Origin: an uncultured Collinsella sp.
GTDB lineage: Bacteria; Actinomycetota; Coriobacteriia; Coriobacteriales; Coriobacteriaceae
Reading direction: 5' to 3'
Assembly: GCA_934646865.1 (NCBI GenBank)
Contig: CAKUEU010000003.1
Location: 1 to 64,000 of the forward strand
DNA length: 64,000 nt
A program made the position numbers and the translations under genes. The notes beneath the pieces are model-generated. The model searched no databases, was not told the DNA's origin, and saw only the letters and a program-made list of their open reading frames with translations. Below are positions 50,084 to 59,663 of the stretch, piece by piece. Position 1 is the stretch's first letter. Each line of letters begins with the position of its first letter.

Positions 50084-51172
50084 TTAGATCTTAAAAGGAA
50101 TTGTCATGTCTTTAAGAAGATCATTGCACCAGCTGTAGTCGAGCATCCTCTTTCTGTGCATCAGATTTACCACGACTCCCGGGCAGTCTCCTCTATTCTG
50201 AGCGATACGCTGGATTTTCGTCGAGGTCTTGCAGTCATGATAGGGCGAGAGACCTTCTGGTCCCATAAGGACCTCTCTTGCAAAGGCGTTGGCGCGCTTC
50301 TCGGATTCGCTCTTTGAACTTTGCTTTTCGTCAATGTAGCTAAGGGTGATTCCAACGTTCCCGTCATTTAGAATGTGCCCGATTTCGTGGAACAGCGTCC
50401 AAATGATAAAACCGTCTTTTTTGCGCCTACCTGTCATCTGTATGACTGGGTTTCCGTCTTTGGTCCAACGCGTTATTCCATGTAGCGGAAATTGATCTGG
50501 TGCGGAAATGAACTGGAGCGTGACGCCGCATTGCTCCAGTTGGTGCGCAATGTCCGTTAAGGTCATATCGTCTGTCGTTGCCGCGCGTTGCCTTAATGAG
50601 CTCAAAGAGGCTTTGAGCGATGCCTCGTCGTACGCTTTAGCTCCATCGGTTGCTGACGGTTCAGCGTTTTCACCCAATGAAATCCAAGCCATCATACTTG
50701 CGGGGTCAACGGATTTGCCCGCTTCTTTTAACGTCGCAATGGAAGAGAAGACGCAATCGACGCCTTTCGCATAAGCATCCATGCTGCCGTAGCCAACAAC
50801 ATTCAAAAAATCAGATACGAGCTTGCCGGGGTTTCTTTTGGTGGCGGTGGTAAGCCCTTTGTCGCGAAGAAACTTTCCTAACGGCGGGGTGATGATGTCG
50901 GCGGAGCTTGCCATTTTTAGCTCATCTTCGAGTCTAGCAAGATCTTCGCGGTACTTTGCCTCGAAGCGAATCCAGCTATCCCGGGGAATAGAGGTGACTC
51001 TTTCGAGCTTAATGGCGGTGTCCTGCGAGATGGGCTGCGTACCCTTTAGTATCCCGTTAACCGTTTTGCGGGAGATGCCAAGTCGGTCGGCAAGGGCCTG
51101 CTGCGTCATCTGCTCGTCATCTAGCCATTCTTGTAAATACATGCCAGGTGCAACCGCATAGTTGGTTCCCAT
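50084..51172 (-). CDS. HigA-like antitoxin with HTH and ImmA/IrrE metallopeptidase domain
   Basis: 362-aa protein. The N-terminal XRE helix-turn-helix is at residues 15-70 (MTQQALADRLGISRKTVNGI). A C-terminal ImmA/IrrE zinc protease domain carries LFHEIGHIL (His 262, Glu 263, His 266). Start ATG 51172 follows AAGGAAG. Located 21 bases after the HigB-like toxin gene in the usual higBA order. The HTH should bind the two palindromes at 51530-51595 and repress the pair. The peptidase domain is an addition seen in a subset of HigA proteins; whether it is active in toxin control is not known. Confidence 0.88.
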   Translation of the reverse strand: MGTNYAVAPGMYLQEWLDDEQMTQQALADRLGISRKTVNGILKGTQPISQDTAIKLERVTSIPRDSWIRFEAKYREDLARLEDELKMASSADIITPPLGKFLRDKGLTTATKRNPGKLVSDFLNVVGYGSMDAYAKGVDCVFSSIATLKEAGKSVDPASMMAWISLGENAEPSATDGAKAYDEASLKASLSSLRQRAATTDDMTLTDIAHQLEQCGVTLQFISAPDQFPLHGITRWTKDGNPVIQMTGRRKKDGFIIWTLFHEIGHILNDGNVGITLSYIDEKQSSKSESEKRANAFAREVLMGPEGLSPYHDCKTSTKIQRIAQNRGDCPGVVVNLMHRKRMLDYSWCNDLLKDMTIPFKI

Positions 51173-51193
51173 TGTTCTGCTTCCTTTGTGTGC

Positions 51194-51526
51194 CTAGTGA
51201 TAGTCTTCAATCGATAGAACTTTTACTGAGGATTCTTCGTCCGTTGTTTTTTCGACCTTGGTTACTTTCATGCAGCCGTTAATTGGCTCGACAATTATTC
51301 GATAATTCTTGTTTAGTTTTCCCGCCCATTGACTCTCTCTATCACCGCAAAGCTGATGCCATCTTCCGCCTGGGTCTAGATTCTTAAGATCCCCCATCGA
51401 GCTGGCTGTCTCTAATGCGTTATGTCGGAGCTTTACGCCCCTCACGATGTCGGACCTATATTTCTTGCACTTCTTTTCGTCGGTACATATTTCCTCGATC
51501 CTTTTACTAGCATAGAGTATTTCCAT
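51194..51526 (-). CDS. HigB/RelE-like toxin
   Basis: 110-aa protein of the HigB-1 (RelE superfamily) type: SMGDLKNLDPGGRWHQLCGD then RESQWAGKLNKNYRIIVEP, with the basic Arg/Lys cluster typical of ribosome-dependent mRNA nucleases. Start ATG 51526 is chosen (MEILYASKRIEEI); TTG 51538 in frame is possible. First gene of the pair with the HigA-ImmA antitoxin. The promoter region upstream carries two inverted repeats. Confidence 0.85.
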   Translation of the reverse strand: MEILYASKRIEEICTDEKKCKKYRSDIVRGVKLRHNALETASSMGDLKNLDPGGRWHQLCGDRESQWAGKLNKNYRIIVEPINGCMKVTKVEKTTDEESSVKVLSIEDYH

Positions 51527-51529
51527 CAC

Positions 51530-51595
51530 TGTAACCAATCGTGTTACATCATATAGTTCGTAATTATCTTATCATGTAACCAATTACGTTACATG
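51530..51595 (-). promoter_or_regulatory. Two palindromic operators of the HigB/HigA-like pair
   Basis: TGTAAC-N7-GTTACA at 51530-51548 and CATGTAAC-N7-GTTACATG at 51573-51595. Both share GTAACCAAT-type half-sites, lie 43-47 bases apart and bracket the expected promoter. Likely bound by the XRE domain of the antitoxin. Confidence 0.7.
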
Positions 51596-51700
51596 AATAT
51601 CTTATAGGCTTGAATTGTCATCCTTCTGGAATCAGGCCTCTTCGCCTTGGCCGTGGAGCTCGCACACTCTAAAGATGTTCTTAAAACAGCCTTAAAGATT

Positions 51701-51728
51701 TTGGACATATGCGCTGGCAGCGTACAAT
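51701..51728 (+). promoter_or_regulatory. Predicted pel operon promoter
   Basis: -35 TTGGAC (51701-51706) and -10 TACAAT (51723-51728) with a 16-base spacer, 46 bases ahead of the pelD start. Confidence 0.6.
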
Positions 51729-51773
51729 ACGCATGTTTAGCATGATTGAGATCTAAAGGGAGGGGAGCGCGCG

Positions 51774-53912
51774 GTGGAAGTGCTGGTTGTTGGCAATACT
51801 TCGTATGTCGATGACGACTTTTGCGCCAAGGCGTTCCCTGGGGACCATGTTCAGGTTGTGGCTGCGAGCGACGCGCAGCGCGACGGGTCGCCGGCTCCCT
51901 CGTCCTGGAACGAGCTGCTGCAACACCTGGACCAGGCCTACGAGTTCGATCGCGTGGTCTATCTCTCTACCTACCTCACGCCGCATACCGAGACCTTTGG
52001 CGACATCGAGCTGCTGCGCTCGGTCTTTCGCGCCTGCATGGACCGCCAGGTGCAACTGCTGTTTGTGACGGGGCCGGCAGGGGCGGATGGCGACGTCGAT
52101 GCCGCGGGTCAAACCGGCAAGGGCATCATTGCCTGCGCGGCCAACGACCTGTGCCGCTACTATGCGGCCCACGACGGCATCCAAGCTAAGATCTTGCACG
52201 TGCCCTATCTGTACACCGCCTCGCCGGCGCTCAACGATCCGTTTTTGGTGCCGTTGTTCCAAGCCTGTTCGCATGGCTCGCTCGCGCTCAAGAACAGCGC
52301 GGATTCGCCGCTCCAGGCCCTGTGCGCCGAGGAGTTGGCTGTCTTGGTGCGCCGCATCTTCGATAGCTGGGATCCTGCGTTTGAGGAGCTCGGCGTTGCG
52401 GACAGTTTTGCGCACACGCTGGGCGACCTGGGCGGGGCCCTAAAACGCCTGTTCCCGGGGCTCCAGGTAACCTATGGCGACGACGCGGAAGCCTCCGTGG
52501 TACCGAGCGATGCCATCCGCAAGCGCTATGGCTGGTTCCAGCGCTACGACGTGCTCACCGATCTTTCGACCATACATGCCCGCTGGGAGCAGTCCCGCGC
52601 GGGAAAGCGCCATCCGCTGCACCATGCCATCGACCGCATGCGCGAGTATACGCTGCCCGTCATGTGCATGGAGACCGTGCTCGCATGGGTGCTCTTTGAG
52701 GTGCTGGAGCGGGTGTTTTCGCAATCGGCTCAGCTTAATGTGCTTGACTATCGCCTGTTGTATGTGGTGCTGATCGGCACGCTTTACGGGCTCGATTTTG
52801 GCCTGGTCGCGGCACTGCTGGCTTCGATTGGCCTGGCCGCGAGCTACTTTACCCAGTATGGCTACACCTTCCAGGGCCTGTTCTACGAGCCCTCTAACTG
52901 GCTACCGTTTATCGCCTACTTTGTGGTGGGTGCCGTGTGCGGCTATGTGCAGCTGCGCAACCGCGAGGCGCTCAAGGCCGAGCGCGCCGAGAACGAGCTC
53001 GTGCGCAACCGCAACGACTTTTTGGGCCGGCTCTACCACGATGCCATCGAGGATAAACAGGCCTACAAGCGGCAGATCGTGGGGCGCCACGACAGCTTTG
53101 GCAAGATTTTCGCCGTGACGCAGGAGCTCGACGTGCTCAATCCGCGCGATATCTATCGCAAGTGCTGCGAGCTGCTCGGCGAGATTTTGGAAAACGACAC
53201 GGTGACGATCTACCACGTTTCGGGTGAGGCGTTTACGCGCCTAGTCGCCGCGAGCCCGGCAATTTCTGGCGATGCGCTGCGCTCGTTGGCGCTCGAGGAT
53301 CTTAAGGCCATGATGGAGGGCGTGGACCACTCGGGCCTGTGGGTGAACCGCAAGCTGGTACCGGGACTGCCCATGTTCGCCTACGTGATGGAGCGCGACG
53401 GGGCACCGGCAATCTTTATCTTTGTGCGCCACGTGGCCGAGAGCCAAATGACCCTCTATTACCAAAACCTGTTCCGCATTTTGTGCGGCTTGGTGGAAAG
53501 CGCGCTGGGGCGCGCCTTCGATTACGAGGCCGTGGCGCAGGATAAGCGCTGTATTGCGGGCACGCGTGTGCTTAAGCAGGATGCCTTCGGTCGCGAGCTT
53601 GCTACCGAGCAGGCGCTTGCGGACAGCAAGATGGGGAGCTATTTGCTTTTGCGTGTGATGCCAGGAATGGAGTCCGTCGGCGAGCTGGTCGGGGCGATTG
53701 GATTGGCGATTCGCGAGAGCGATGCTGCGGGCCTTGTCGACGATACGCTTTATTTGCTCATGCGTCAGGCCATCGAGGCCGACCTGCCCATTATTAGCGC
53801 ACGTTTGGCCTCCAAGCAGATTGCCGTTGAGCATGTCGACGGTGAGGGCGTTGTGGAACTGCTGCGGCAGATTGCTCCCGCCGGCTCCGATGACGAGGGG
53901 GATGCTGCTTGA
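51774..53912 (+). CDS. pelD: PelD-like c-di-GMP receptor with N-terminal SDR-like domain
   Basis: 712-aa membrane protein. Residues 1-about 250 look like a degenerate NAD-epimerase/SDR domain (MEVLVVGNTSYVDDDF, no clean GxxGxxG). Membrane helices lie at about 300-400, then a GAF-like region (about 440-580) and a degenerate GGDEF region. RESD at 647-650 stands where GGDEF proteins carry the RXXD I-site, and the following catalytic GGDEF position reads VDDTL. So c-di-GMP binding is probable and synthesis is not. In Pseudomonas and Bacillus cereus PelD binds c-di-GMP to turn on Pel export. Start GTG 51774 with GGGAGGGGAG upstream. First of eight overlapping genes. Confidence 0.85.
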   Translation: MEVLVVGNTSYVDDDFCAKAFPGDHVQVVAASDAQRDGSPAPSSWNELLQHLDQAYEFDRVVYLSTYLTPHTETFGDIELLRSVFRACMDRQVQLLFVTGPAGADGDVDAAGQTGKGIIACAANDLCRYYAAHDGIQAKILHVPYLYTASPALNDPFLVPLFQACSHGSLALKNSADSPLQALCAEELAVLVRRIFDSWDPAFEELGVADSFAHTLGDLGGALKRLFPGLQVTYGDDAEASVVPSDAIRKRYGWFQRYDVLTDLSTIHARWEQSRAGKRHPLHHAIDRMREYTLPVMCMETVLAWVLFEVLERVFSQSAQLNVLDYRLLYVVLIGTLYGLDFGLVAALLASIGLAASYFTQYGYTFQGLFYEPSNWLPFIAYFVVGAVCGYVQLRNREALKAERAENELVRNRNDFLGRLYHDAIEDKQAYKRQIVGRHDSFGKIFAVTQELDVLNPRDIYRKCCELLGEILENDTVTIYHVSGEAFTRLVAASPAISGDALRSLALEDLKAMMEGVDHSGLWVNRKLVPGLPMFAYVMERDGAPAIFIFVRHVAESQMTLYYQNLFRILCGLVESALGRAFDYEAVAQDKRCIAGTRVLKQDAFGRELATEQALADSKMGSYLLLRVMPGMESVGELVGAIGLAIRESDAAGLVDDTLYLLMRQAIEADLPIISARLASKQIAVEHVDGEGVVELLRQIAPAGSDDEGDAA

Positions 53913-54814
53913 CCTCGCTTGTTATCGCCGTGCTGCTATTGATAATCCACGCGCTGGTGTGCCTGGTGCTCTGGACGCTCATGAAGTTAGGCCTGCTCCC
54001 GGTCCGCGGGCACATGCTTGCCGTAATAGTACTCGTTCCGCTGTGGGGCCCCTTGCTGGTGCTGCTGCTCTGCGCGCGTAGCCGGGCTTTTTGCGATGCG
54101 TCTTGCGCCAGCACGCTGGAATCGCTGCGCCTAAACGACGAAATGCGTCGCGGTGTGCTGGTGCAGGGCCGCGATACCGATGCCGGCGTGGTGCCGCTCG
54201 AGGAGGCGCTCATCGTCAATGACGCGGGCGACCGCCGGCGCCTTATGCTCTCTATGCTCACCGAGGACCCGGGCGCCTATCTGGCGCAGCTCCAGGCCGC
54301 TAAGCTTAACGACGACGTTGAGGTCGCGCACTATGCCGCGACGGCTGTGGCGCAGATCTCCAAGGAGTCCGACCTTAAACTGCAGCAGCTGGAGCGAGCG
54401 TTTAAGGCCGATCCCAGCGCGCAAAACTTGGATGAGTACTGCGACTACCTTGGCGACTATTTGGCCTCTGGTCTGGCCGAGGGGCGCGTGGCGCAGATTC
54501 AGCGCCAGCAGTATGCCCGCCTGCTCGCGCGTCGTTGCGAGCGCGAGGACGGGGCGGCGCTGCGCATTCGCTATGCCACGGCGCTGGCCGATGCCGGCGA
54601 GCTGGACGAGGCCGAGGCCGTGACCACACAGCTTGTGGCAGATGCGCCGGACGAACAGGAAGCTTGGATGCTCCGTTTGCGTCTTGCTGTGGCGCGCCAC
54701 GATGGCGAGGGCGTGCAGCAGGTGATCGACGCGATTGACAACCAGCATGTGTATTTGAGCGCCGACAACCGCGAGAAGCTGGCATTTTGGCGCGATGGGG
54801 AGGTGGCCCGATGA
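53909..54814 (+). CDS. pelE: PelE-like membrane/TPR protein
   Basis: 301-aa protein with two N-terminal membrane helices (about residues 2-24 and 32-52) followed by helical TPR-like repeats (YATALADAGELDEAEAVTTQ is a clear unit). Start TTG 53909 overlaps the pelD stop in TTGA. Size, order after pelD and topology fit PelE, which joins PelD to the synthase in other species. Confidence 0.8.
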   Translation: MTSLVIAVLLLIIHALVCLVLWTLMKLGLLPVRGHMLAVIVLVPLWGPLLVLLLCARSRAFCDASCASTLESLRLNDEMRRGVLVQGRDTDAGVVPLEEALIVNDAGDRRRLMLSMLTEDPGAYLAQLQAAKLNDDVEVAHYAATAVAQISKESDLKLQQLERAFKADPSAQNLDEYCDYLGDYLASGLAEGRVAQIQRQQYARLLARRCEREDGAALRIRYATALADAGELDEAEAVTTQLVADAPDEQEAWMLRLRLAVARHDGEGVQQVIDAIDNQHVYLSADNREKLAFWRDGEVAR

Positions 54815-56691
54815 GCGTGGTGCAACATATCCGCGACCGTGCGGGCCATTTTCGCTGGATGGGGCTGCTCGTGGTGTGGGCGGTCTTTATCGCCATGGCC
54901 GCTGTCCTGTTGATTGAGCGTGCCGGCGTGCAATACAGCGCCGGGCAGCATAAGCTGGGCATGCTCGCCGCCACCGATGCCACGCCCGCAAGCTCGGCAA
55001 TCTTTGGCCAAAAGCCTACGTGTCTCGTTATTTCCGACAGCGATCAAGACAGCGTTGACGAGGTCAAGGAGCAGTTCGACCAGATTCTGCTCGACATGAA
55101 GATCGCGCACCGTGATGTCGACATTGCCACCGATGGCGCGGATGCTATTCCCTCGCTTACGTCTTTTGACCGCGTGATCGTGCTGATGCCCTCGCTCGAC
55201 GTGCTGGGCACGCACCTCACCGACCTTATGAGTTGGGTGAGCGCCGGTGGTTCGCTGATGCTCGCCATGACCCCGGAGAACTCCGGTTACTTGCAGGCGA
55301 TTGCGCCCAAGTTGGGTATCGATACCGTGGGTTATGAGTACACCACGGCCGAAAGTATCGTCCCGAGTAAAGACTTTATGCTGGGCGGTGGCCAACGCTA
55401 CGAGTTCTCGGATCCCTTTAAATCGTCGCTGCTGGTTTCGCTGCGCGAGACGGCGCATGTGTGGGCCAAAACCGGCGATACGGGTGCGCCCCTTGTTTGG
55501 TCGAGCGATTGCGGCAGCGGTCGTACCGTGGTGTGCAACATCGGTATCTACGACAAGGTCATGCGCGGTTTCTATGCTTCGGCCATAAGCCTGCTGGGCG
55601 ATGCCACGGCCTACCCGGTCATCAACAGTGCCGTTTTCTATCTGGACGACTTTCCTAGCCCCGTGCCCTCGGGCGATGGCATCTTCATCAAGCGCGACTA
55701 CGGCCTTTCCATTGCCGACTTTTATGCCAAAGTCTGGTGGCCCGATCTGCAAAAGCTCGCGCAGAAGTACGACATTCGCTACACGGGTGTGATGATCGAG
55801 AACTACGAGGACGTGGTCAACCAGGTCGAGCCGGTACGCCAGGCGGATACCACGCAGTTCCGCTACTTTGGCGGTATGCTGCTGCAGATGGGCGGCGAGC
55901 TGGGTTTTCATGGCTACAACCACCAGCCGCCGGCGCTTTCGGATACTGACTATGGCACGCTCTACAGCTACAAGACGTGGAAGAACAAGGACACGCTCGT
56001 CGCGGCGCTCAACGAGCTCATCGCGTTCCAAGACGAGGTCCTGCCCAATGCGCATGGCTCGGTCTATGTGCCACCGTCGAATATCCTTTCGGCCCGGGCG
56101 CGCAAGATTATCGGCAAAGACGTGCCGCGCATTAAGACCATCGCCAGCACGTATTTTGAGGACGGAACCGACCTGCCCTACGTGCAGGAGTTTGGCGTGG
56201 CGAGCGATGGCATCGTTGAGCAGCCGCGCATTGCCTCGGGCGGCATGGTCGACGATACCTACATGCGTCTGGCCGCGGTGTCCGAGCTCAACATGCACTA
56301 CGTGAGCACGCACTTTATGCACCCGGATGACCTGCTGGATCCCGATCGTGGCGCCAAGGAGGGCTGGGAGGTTTACAAGGGCGGCCTGACCGACTACCTT
56401 GACTGGCTGACCACGTCGGCGCCCGACCTGCGCCACCAGACGGGCTCAGAGTGCTCGGGTGCCATCCAGCGTTTTTCGTCCGTGACGGTGAGCGTGGATA
56501 CGAGCGACGATGCTTGGACGCTCAGCCTGGGCAACTTCCATGACGAGGCATGGTTCATGTTCCGTGCCAATAACGGCGAGCCGGGCTTGGTGTCCGGTGG
56601 CGAGATAACGCATCTGACGGGCAACCTGTACCTGGTCAAGGCGACGGACAAAACGGTGACGATTGAGCGCAGGGAGGGTGGCGACCGATGA
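54811..56691 (+). CDS. DUF2194 protein, PelA-like deacetylase
   Basis: 626-aa membrane-anchored extracellular enzyme. One N-terminal helix (about residues 18-38), a glutamine-amidotransferase-like region to about 260 (VIVLMPSLDVLG, GRTVVCNIG), then a NodB-type deacetylase. Motif 1 Asp pair is in FYLDDFPSP (279-280) and the metal HxxxH in GFHGYNHQP (His 367 and 371). Start ATG 54811 with GGGGAGG, overlapping the pelE stop. In Gram-positive Pel loci this gene takes the place of the PelA deacetylase, which partly removes acetyl groups from the GalNAc-rich polymer. The glycoside hydrolase part of Pseudomonas PelA is absent. Confidence 0.83.
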   Translation: MSVVQHIRDRAGHFRWMGLLVVWAVFIAMAAVLLIERAGVQYSAGQHKLGMLAATDATPASSAIFGQKPTCLVISDSDQDSVDEVKEQFDQILLDMKIAHRDVDIATDGADAIPSLTSFDRVIVLMPSLDVLGTHLTDLMSWVSAGGSLMLAMTPENSGYLQAIAPKLGIDTVGYEYTTAESIVPSKDFMLGGGQRYEFSDPFKSSLLVSLRETAHVWAKTGDTGAPLVWSSDCGSGRTVVCNIGIYDKVMRGFYASAISLLGDATAYPVINSAVFYLDDFPSPVPSGDGIFIKRDYGLSIADFYAKVWWPDLQKLAQKYDIRYTGVMIENYEDVVNQVEPVRQADTTQFRYFGGMLLQMGGELGFHGYNHQPPALSDTDYGTLYSYKTWKNKDTLVAALNELIAFQDEVLPNAHGSVYVPPSNILSARARKIIGKDVPRIKTIASTYFEDGTDLPYVQEFGVASDGIVEQPRIASGGMVDDTYMRLAAVSELNMHYVSTHFMHPDDLLDPDRGAKEGWEVYKGGLTDYLDWLTTSAPDLRHQTGSECSGAIQRFSSVTVSVDTSDDAWTLSLGNFHDEAWFMFRANNGEPGLVSGGEITHLTGNLYLVKATDKTVTIERREGGDR

Positions 56692-58115
56692 GAATCTGTT
56701 TGGTGCTCGAGGGCTGCTACCCCTATGTGCACGGCGGCGTGTCTACCTGGATGCACGGCTATATCCAATCCATGCCCGAGCACGAGTTTGTGCTGTGGGT
56801 GATTGGCGCGCATGCCGCCGACCGCGGTAAGTTTGTCTACGAGCTGCCCGGTAATGTGGTCGAGGTACACGAGGTATTTTTGGATGACGCCCTGCGCCTG
56901 TCCGGTGAGCAGCATGAAGCCAGTTTTAACGATCGCGAACGCGAGGCATTACGTCGCCTGGTGTCGCTCTCCAATCCGGACTGGGACGTGCTATTCGACA
57001 TCTTCCAGCGCCGCCGCGTGCATCCGCTCTCGTTTTTGCAGAGCCGCACGTTTATGGACATCTTCCGCGATGTGTGCCTGACCGAATACCCCTACGTTCC
57101 GTTTGCCGACGCCTTTCACACCATGCGCTCCATGTTGCTTCCCGTGCTGTACCTGCTAGGTGGCGAGGTTCCCGTGGCGGACGTGTACCATGCGATCTCG
57201 ACCGGCTACGGCGGCCTGCTTGCCTGTCTGGGCTCGAGCGTTCACAACGCGCCGGTGCTGCTGACTGAGCACGGCATCTACACGCGCGAGCGCGAGGAAG
57301 AGATCATTCGCGCCGACTGGGTGGTGCCCTCGTTTAAGGACCGCTGGATTCGCTTTTTCTACGTGCTGTCCGAGGAGATCTACCGCCGTGCCTTCCGCGT
57401 GACGAGCCTGTTCCATAACGCCTGCAAGACGCAGGTCGACATGGGCTGCGATGCATCCAAGTGCCTGGTCATTCCCAACGGCATCCAGTTCGACCGCTTT
57501 AAGGGCATTCCCCTCAAGCCCGATGACGGCTGGGTGGACATTGGCGCGGTGGTGCGTCTGGCGCCCATCAAGGACGTTAAGACCATGATCTACGCCTTCT
57601 TTGAGCTGCACGAGCGGCTGCCGCAGGTGCGCCTGCACATTATGGGCGGTGTGGATGACGAGGAATATGCAGCCGAGTGCCATGCGCTCGTCGATACCCT
57701 GGGCGTGCGCGACCTGAACTTTACCGGCCGCGTGGATGTGGTCGAGTATATGCAAAAGCTCGACTTTACGATCCTGACGAGTATCTCCGAGGGCCAACCG
57801 TTGAGCGTTTTGGAGTCGCTCGCCGCGCGTCGCCCCTGCGTGACGACCGAGGTCGGCTGCTGTCGCGAGCTGCTGGAGGGCGCGCCGGGAGATGACTTTG
57901 GTATCGCCGGTTTTGTGACCCCGCCCATGTATCGCAAGGGCCTGGCCGACGCCATGGAGCGCATGTGCGCGAGCCGTGCCCGCCGGCTGGAGATGGGGGA
58001 GCGCGGTCAGCGCCGCGTGGCGACCTACTACCTGCACGAGCAGATGCTCGCCAACTATCGCGCGCTGTACGACGAGACAGCCCGCGCGTTTAACCTGCCC
58101 AAGAAGGAGGTGTAG
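56688..58115 (+). CDS. pelF: PelF, UDP-sugar glycosyltransferase (polymerase) of the Pel system
   Basis: 475-aa GT4 enzyme with the PelF-specific opening ICLVLEGCYPYVHGGVSTWM. HGIYTREREEEI lies near residue 200, VRLAPIKDVKTMIYAF in the donor domain and the EX7E motif in SEGQPLSVLESLAARRPCV. ATGA overlap with the upstream gene. PelF is the cytosolic synthase of Pel polysaccharide. Confidence 0.93.
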   Translation: MRICLVLEGCYPYVHGGVSTWMHGYIQSMPEHEFVLWVIGAHAADRGKFVYELPGNVVEVHEVFLDDALRLSGEQHEASFNDREREALRRLVSLSNPDWDVLFDIFQRRRVHPLSFLQSRTFMDIFRDVCLTEYPYVPFADAFHTMRSMLLPVLYLLGGEVPVADVYHAISTGYGGLLACLGSSVHNAPVLLTEHGIYTREREEEIIRADWVVPSFKDRWIRFFYVLSEEIYRRAFRVTSLFHNACKTQVDMGCDASKCLVIPNGIQFDRFKGIPLKPDDGWVDIGAVVRLAPIKDVKTMIYAFFELHERLPQVRLHIMGGVDDEEYAAECHALVDTLGVRDLNFTGRVDVVEYMQKLDFTILTSISEGQPLSVLESLAARRPCVTTEVGCCRELLEGAPGDDFGIAGFVTPPMYRKGLADAMERMCASRARRLEMGERGQRRVATYYLHEQMLANYRALYDETARAFNLPKKEV

Positions 58116-58118
58116 CCG

Positions 58119-59663
58119 ATGGCCGGAATTGGTTTTGAGCTCAAGCGCCTGTTTAAGCGCAAGGGCCTGTTTGCGACGATGCGCGCCTATGGCTACGCCG
58201 GCATCGTATGCACGGGCCCCATGCTGCTGGGCGTGTTGCTGCAGGTGGGCATTCTGATGCTGTGCGGCGCGTGGGGCGTGGACCGTGCCAACCAAGACCT
58301 GCTGGTGTGCATGGTGACGTACACGCTGCTGACATCGCTCGTGCTGACGAGCTTTTTCTCCATGCCGGTCACGCGCTTTTTGGCCGATATGCTCTTTGCC
58401 GAGCGCGAGGACGAGATCCTGCCTTCGTTTTGGGGCTCCAATGCCATCATGCTCGTCGCGGGTACCGTGCTCTACGGCATCTTTCTGCTGTTCTCGGGCG
58501 CCACACTGCTGCAGGGGCTGCTGTGCCTGTTCCTGTTCAACATCATGATTGTCAACTGGAACGGCATGAGCTACCTCACGGCCATCAAGGACTATCAGGG
58601 CATTCTGTGTAGCTTCGCCGCCGCCATTGGCGTGGCGTGCCTGTGCGCTCTGGGGGCTCTAGCGCTGGGCCTGCCGCCCGTCGAGGGCCTGCTTGCGAGC
58701 ATTGCGTTGGGTTACGGGGTCATGCTCGTTTGGGACGTCGTGCTGCTGTACGGCTATTTTCCGCAGAGCGATTGCAGCCCCTGGCGCTTTTTGCATTGGC
58801 TCGACCAGTTTATGCCGCTCGCGCTCACAGGGCTCTTTACCAACTTGGGACTCTTTGCCCACCTGGTCATTATTTGGGCAGGACCGATTGGCGTGCAGGT
58901 CAAGGGCTTGTTTTACGGCGCGCCTTACCACGACGTTCCGGCGCTCATCGCCTTTTTGACCATCCTCGTCACGACCGTCAACTTTGTGGTGTCGGTCGAG
59001 GTCAATTTCTATCCGCGCTACCGCGAGTACTACAGCCTGTTTAACGATGGCGGCGTGGTGGGCGACATTATGGTGGCCGAGGAGGAGATGCTCGCTACGC
59101 TCAATCGGGAGCTGCGGTTTTGCGCGCTCAAGCAGCTGTTTGTGACGGCGGCGGTGATCTCGCTCGAGACCACGGTGCTCTCGGCCCTGCCGCTCGGCTT
59201 TAACAATCTGATGCACGGATATTTCCGCACGTTGTGCGTGGGCTACGGGCTGTATGCCGTGGGCAACACGATTCTGCTCATCTTGCTGTACTTTACCGAC
59301 TACAAGGGCGCCGTACTGGCCTCGGGGCTGTTCGCGGGTGTGGCGGGGCTGGCAACGGTTGTCTCGCAGTTTTTTCCGCAGCAGTTTTACGGCTTTGGCT
59401 TTTTGCTGGGCGCGGCGGTGTTTTTTGTCGTGGCGCTGATGCGGCTCGATACCTATACTGCCAACTTGCCGTATCGTATCCTGAGCCAGCAGCCTATTGT
59501 GGCGACCGACAAAGAGGGTTGGTTTACCGAGCTGGGCCGCGCGCTCGACCGTGTCGAGCAGCGCTACGAGAAGCAGCGTCTTGAGGACGAACCACATGGC
59601 GCGTTTGAGTGCATGGTAGTCCGCTTGTATCAACAACATTGGGGAGGTTCTGATGATCGATAA
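58119..59663 (+). CDS. pelG: PelG, membrane component of the Pel synthase/export complex
   Basis: 514-aa polytopic protein of the MOP-like PelG family with about 12 helices. Diagnostic opening MAGIGFELKRLFKRKGLFAT and then AYGYAGIVCTGPMLLGVLL. Excellent ribosome site AAGGAGGTG. Works with PelD, PelE and PelF to move the growing chain across the membrane. Confidence 0.94.
   Translation: MAGIGFELKRLFKRKGLFATMRAYGYAGIVCTGPMLLGVLLQVGILMLCGAWGVDRANQDLLVCMVTYTLLTSLVLTSFFSMPVTRFLADMLFAEREDEILPSFWGSNAIMLVAGTVLYGIFLLFSGATLLQGLLCLFLFNIMIVNWNGMSYLTAIKDYQGILCSFAAAIGVACLCALGALALGLPPVEGLLASIALGYGVMLVWDVVLLYGYFPQSDCSPWRFLHWLDQFMPLALTGLFTNLGLFAHLVIIWAGPIGVQVKGLFYGAPYHDVPALIAFLTILVTTVNFVVSVEVNFYPRYREYYSLFNDGGVVGDIMVAEEEMLATLNRELRFCALKQLFVTAAVISLETTVLSALPLGFNNLMHGYFRTLCVGYGLYAVGNTILLILLYFTDYKGAVLASGLFAGVAGLATVVSQFFPQQFYGFGFLLGAAVFFVVALMRLDTYTANLPYRILSQQPIVATDKEGWFTELGRALDRVEQRYEKQRLEDEPHGAFECMVVRLYQQHWGGSDDR

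Noticed and set aside
54571-56436. 621-codon minus-strand frame over pelE and the DUF2194 gene
   Set aside because: Antisense shadow; the plus-strand genes have clear motifs and coupling.
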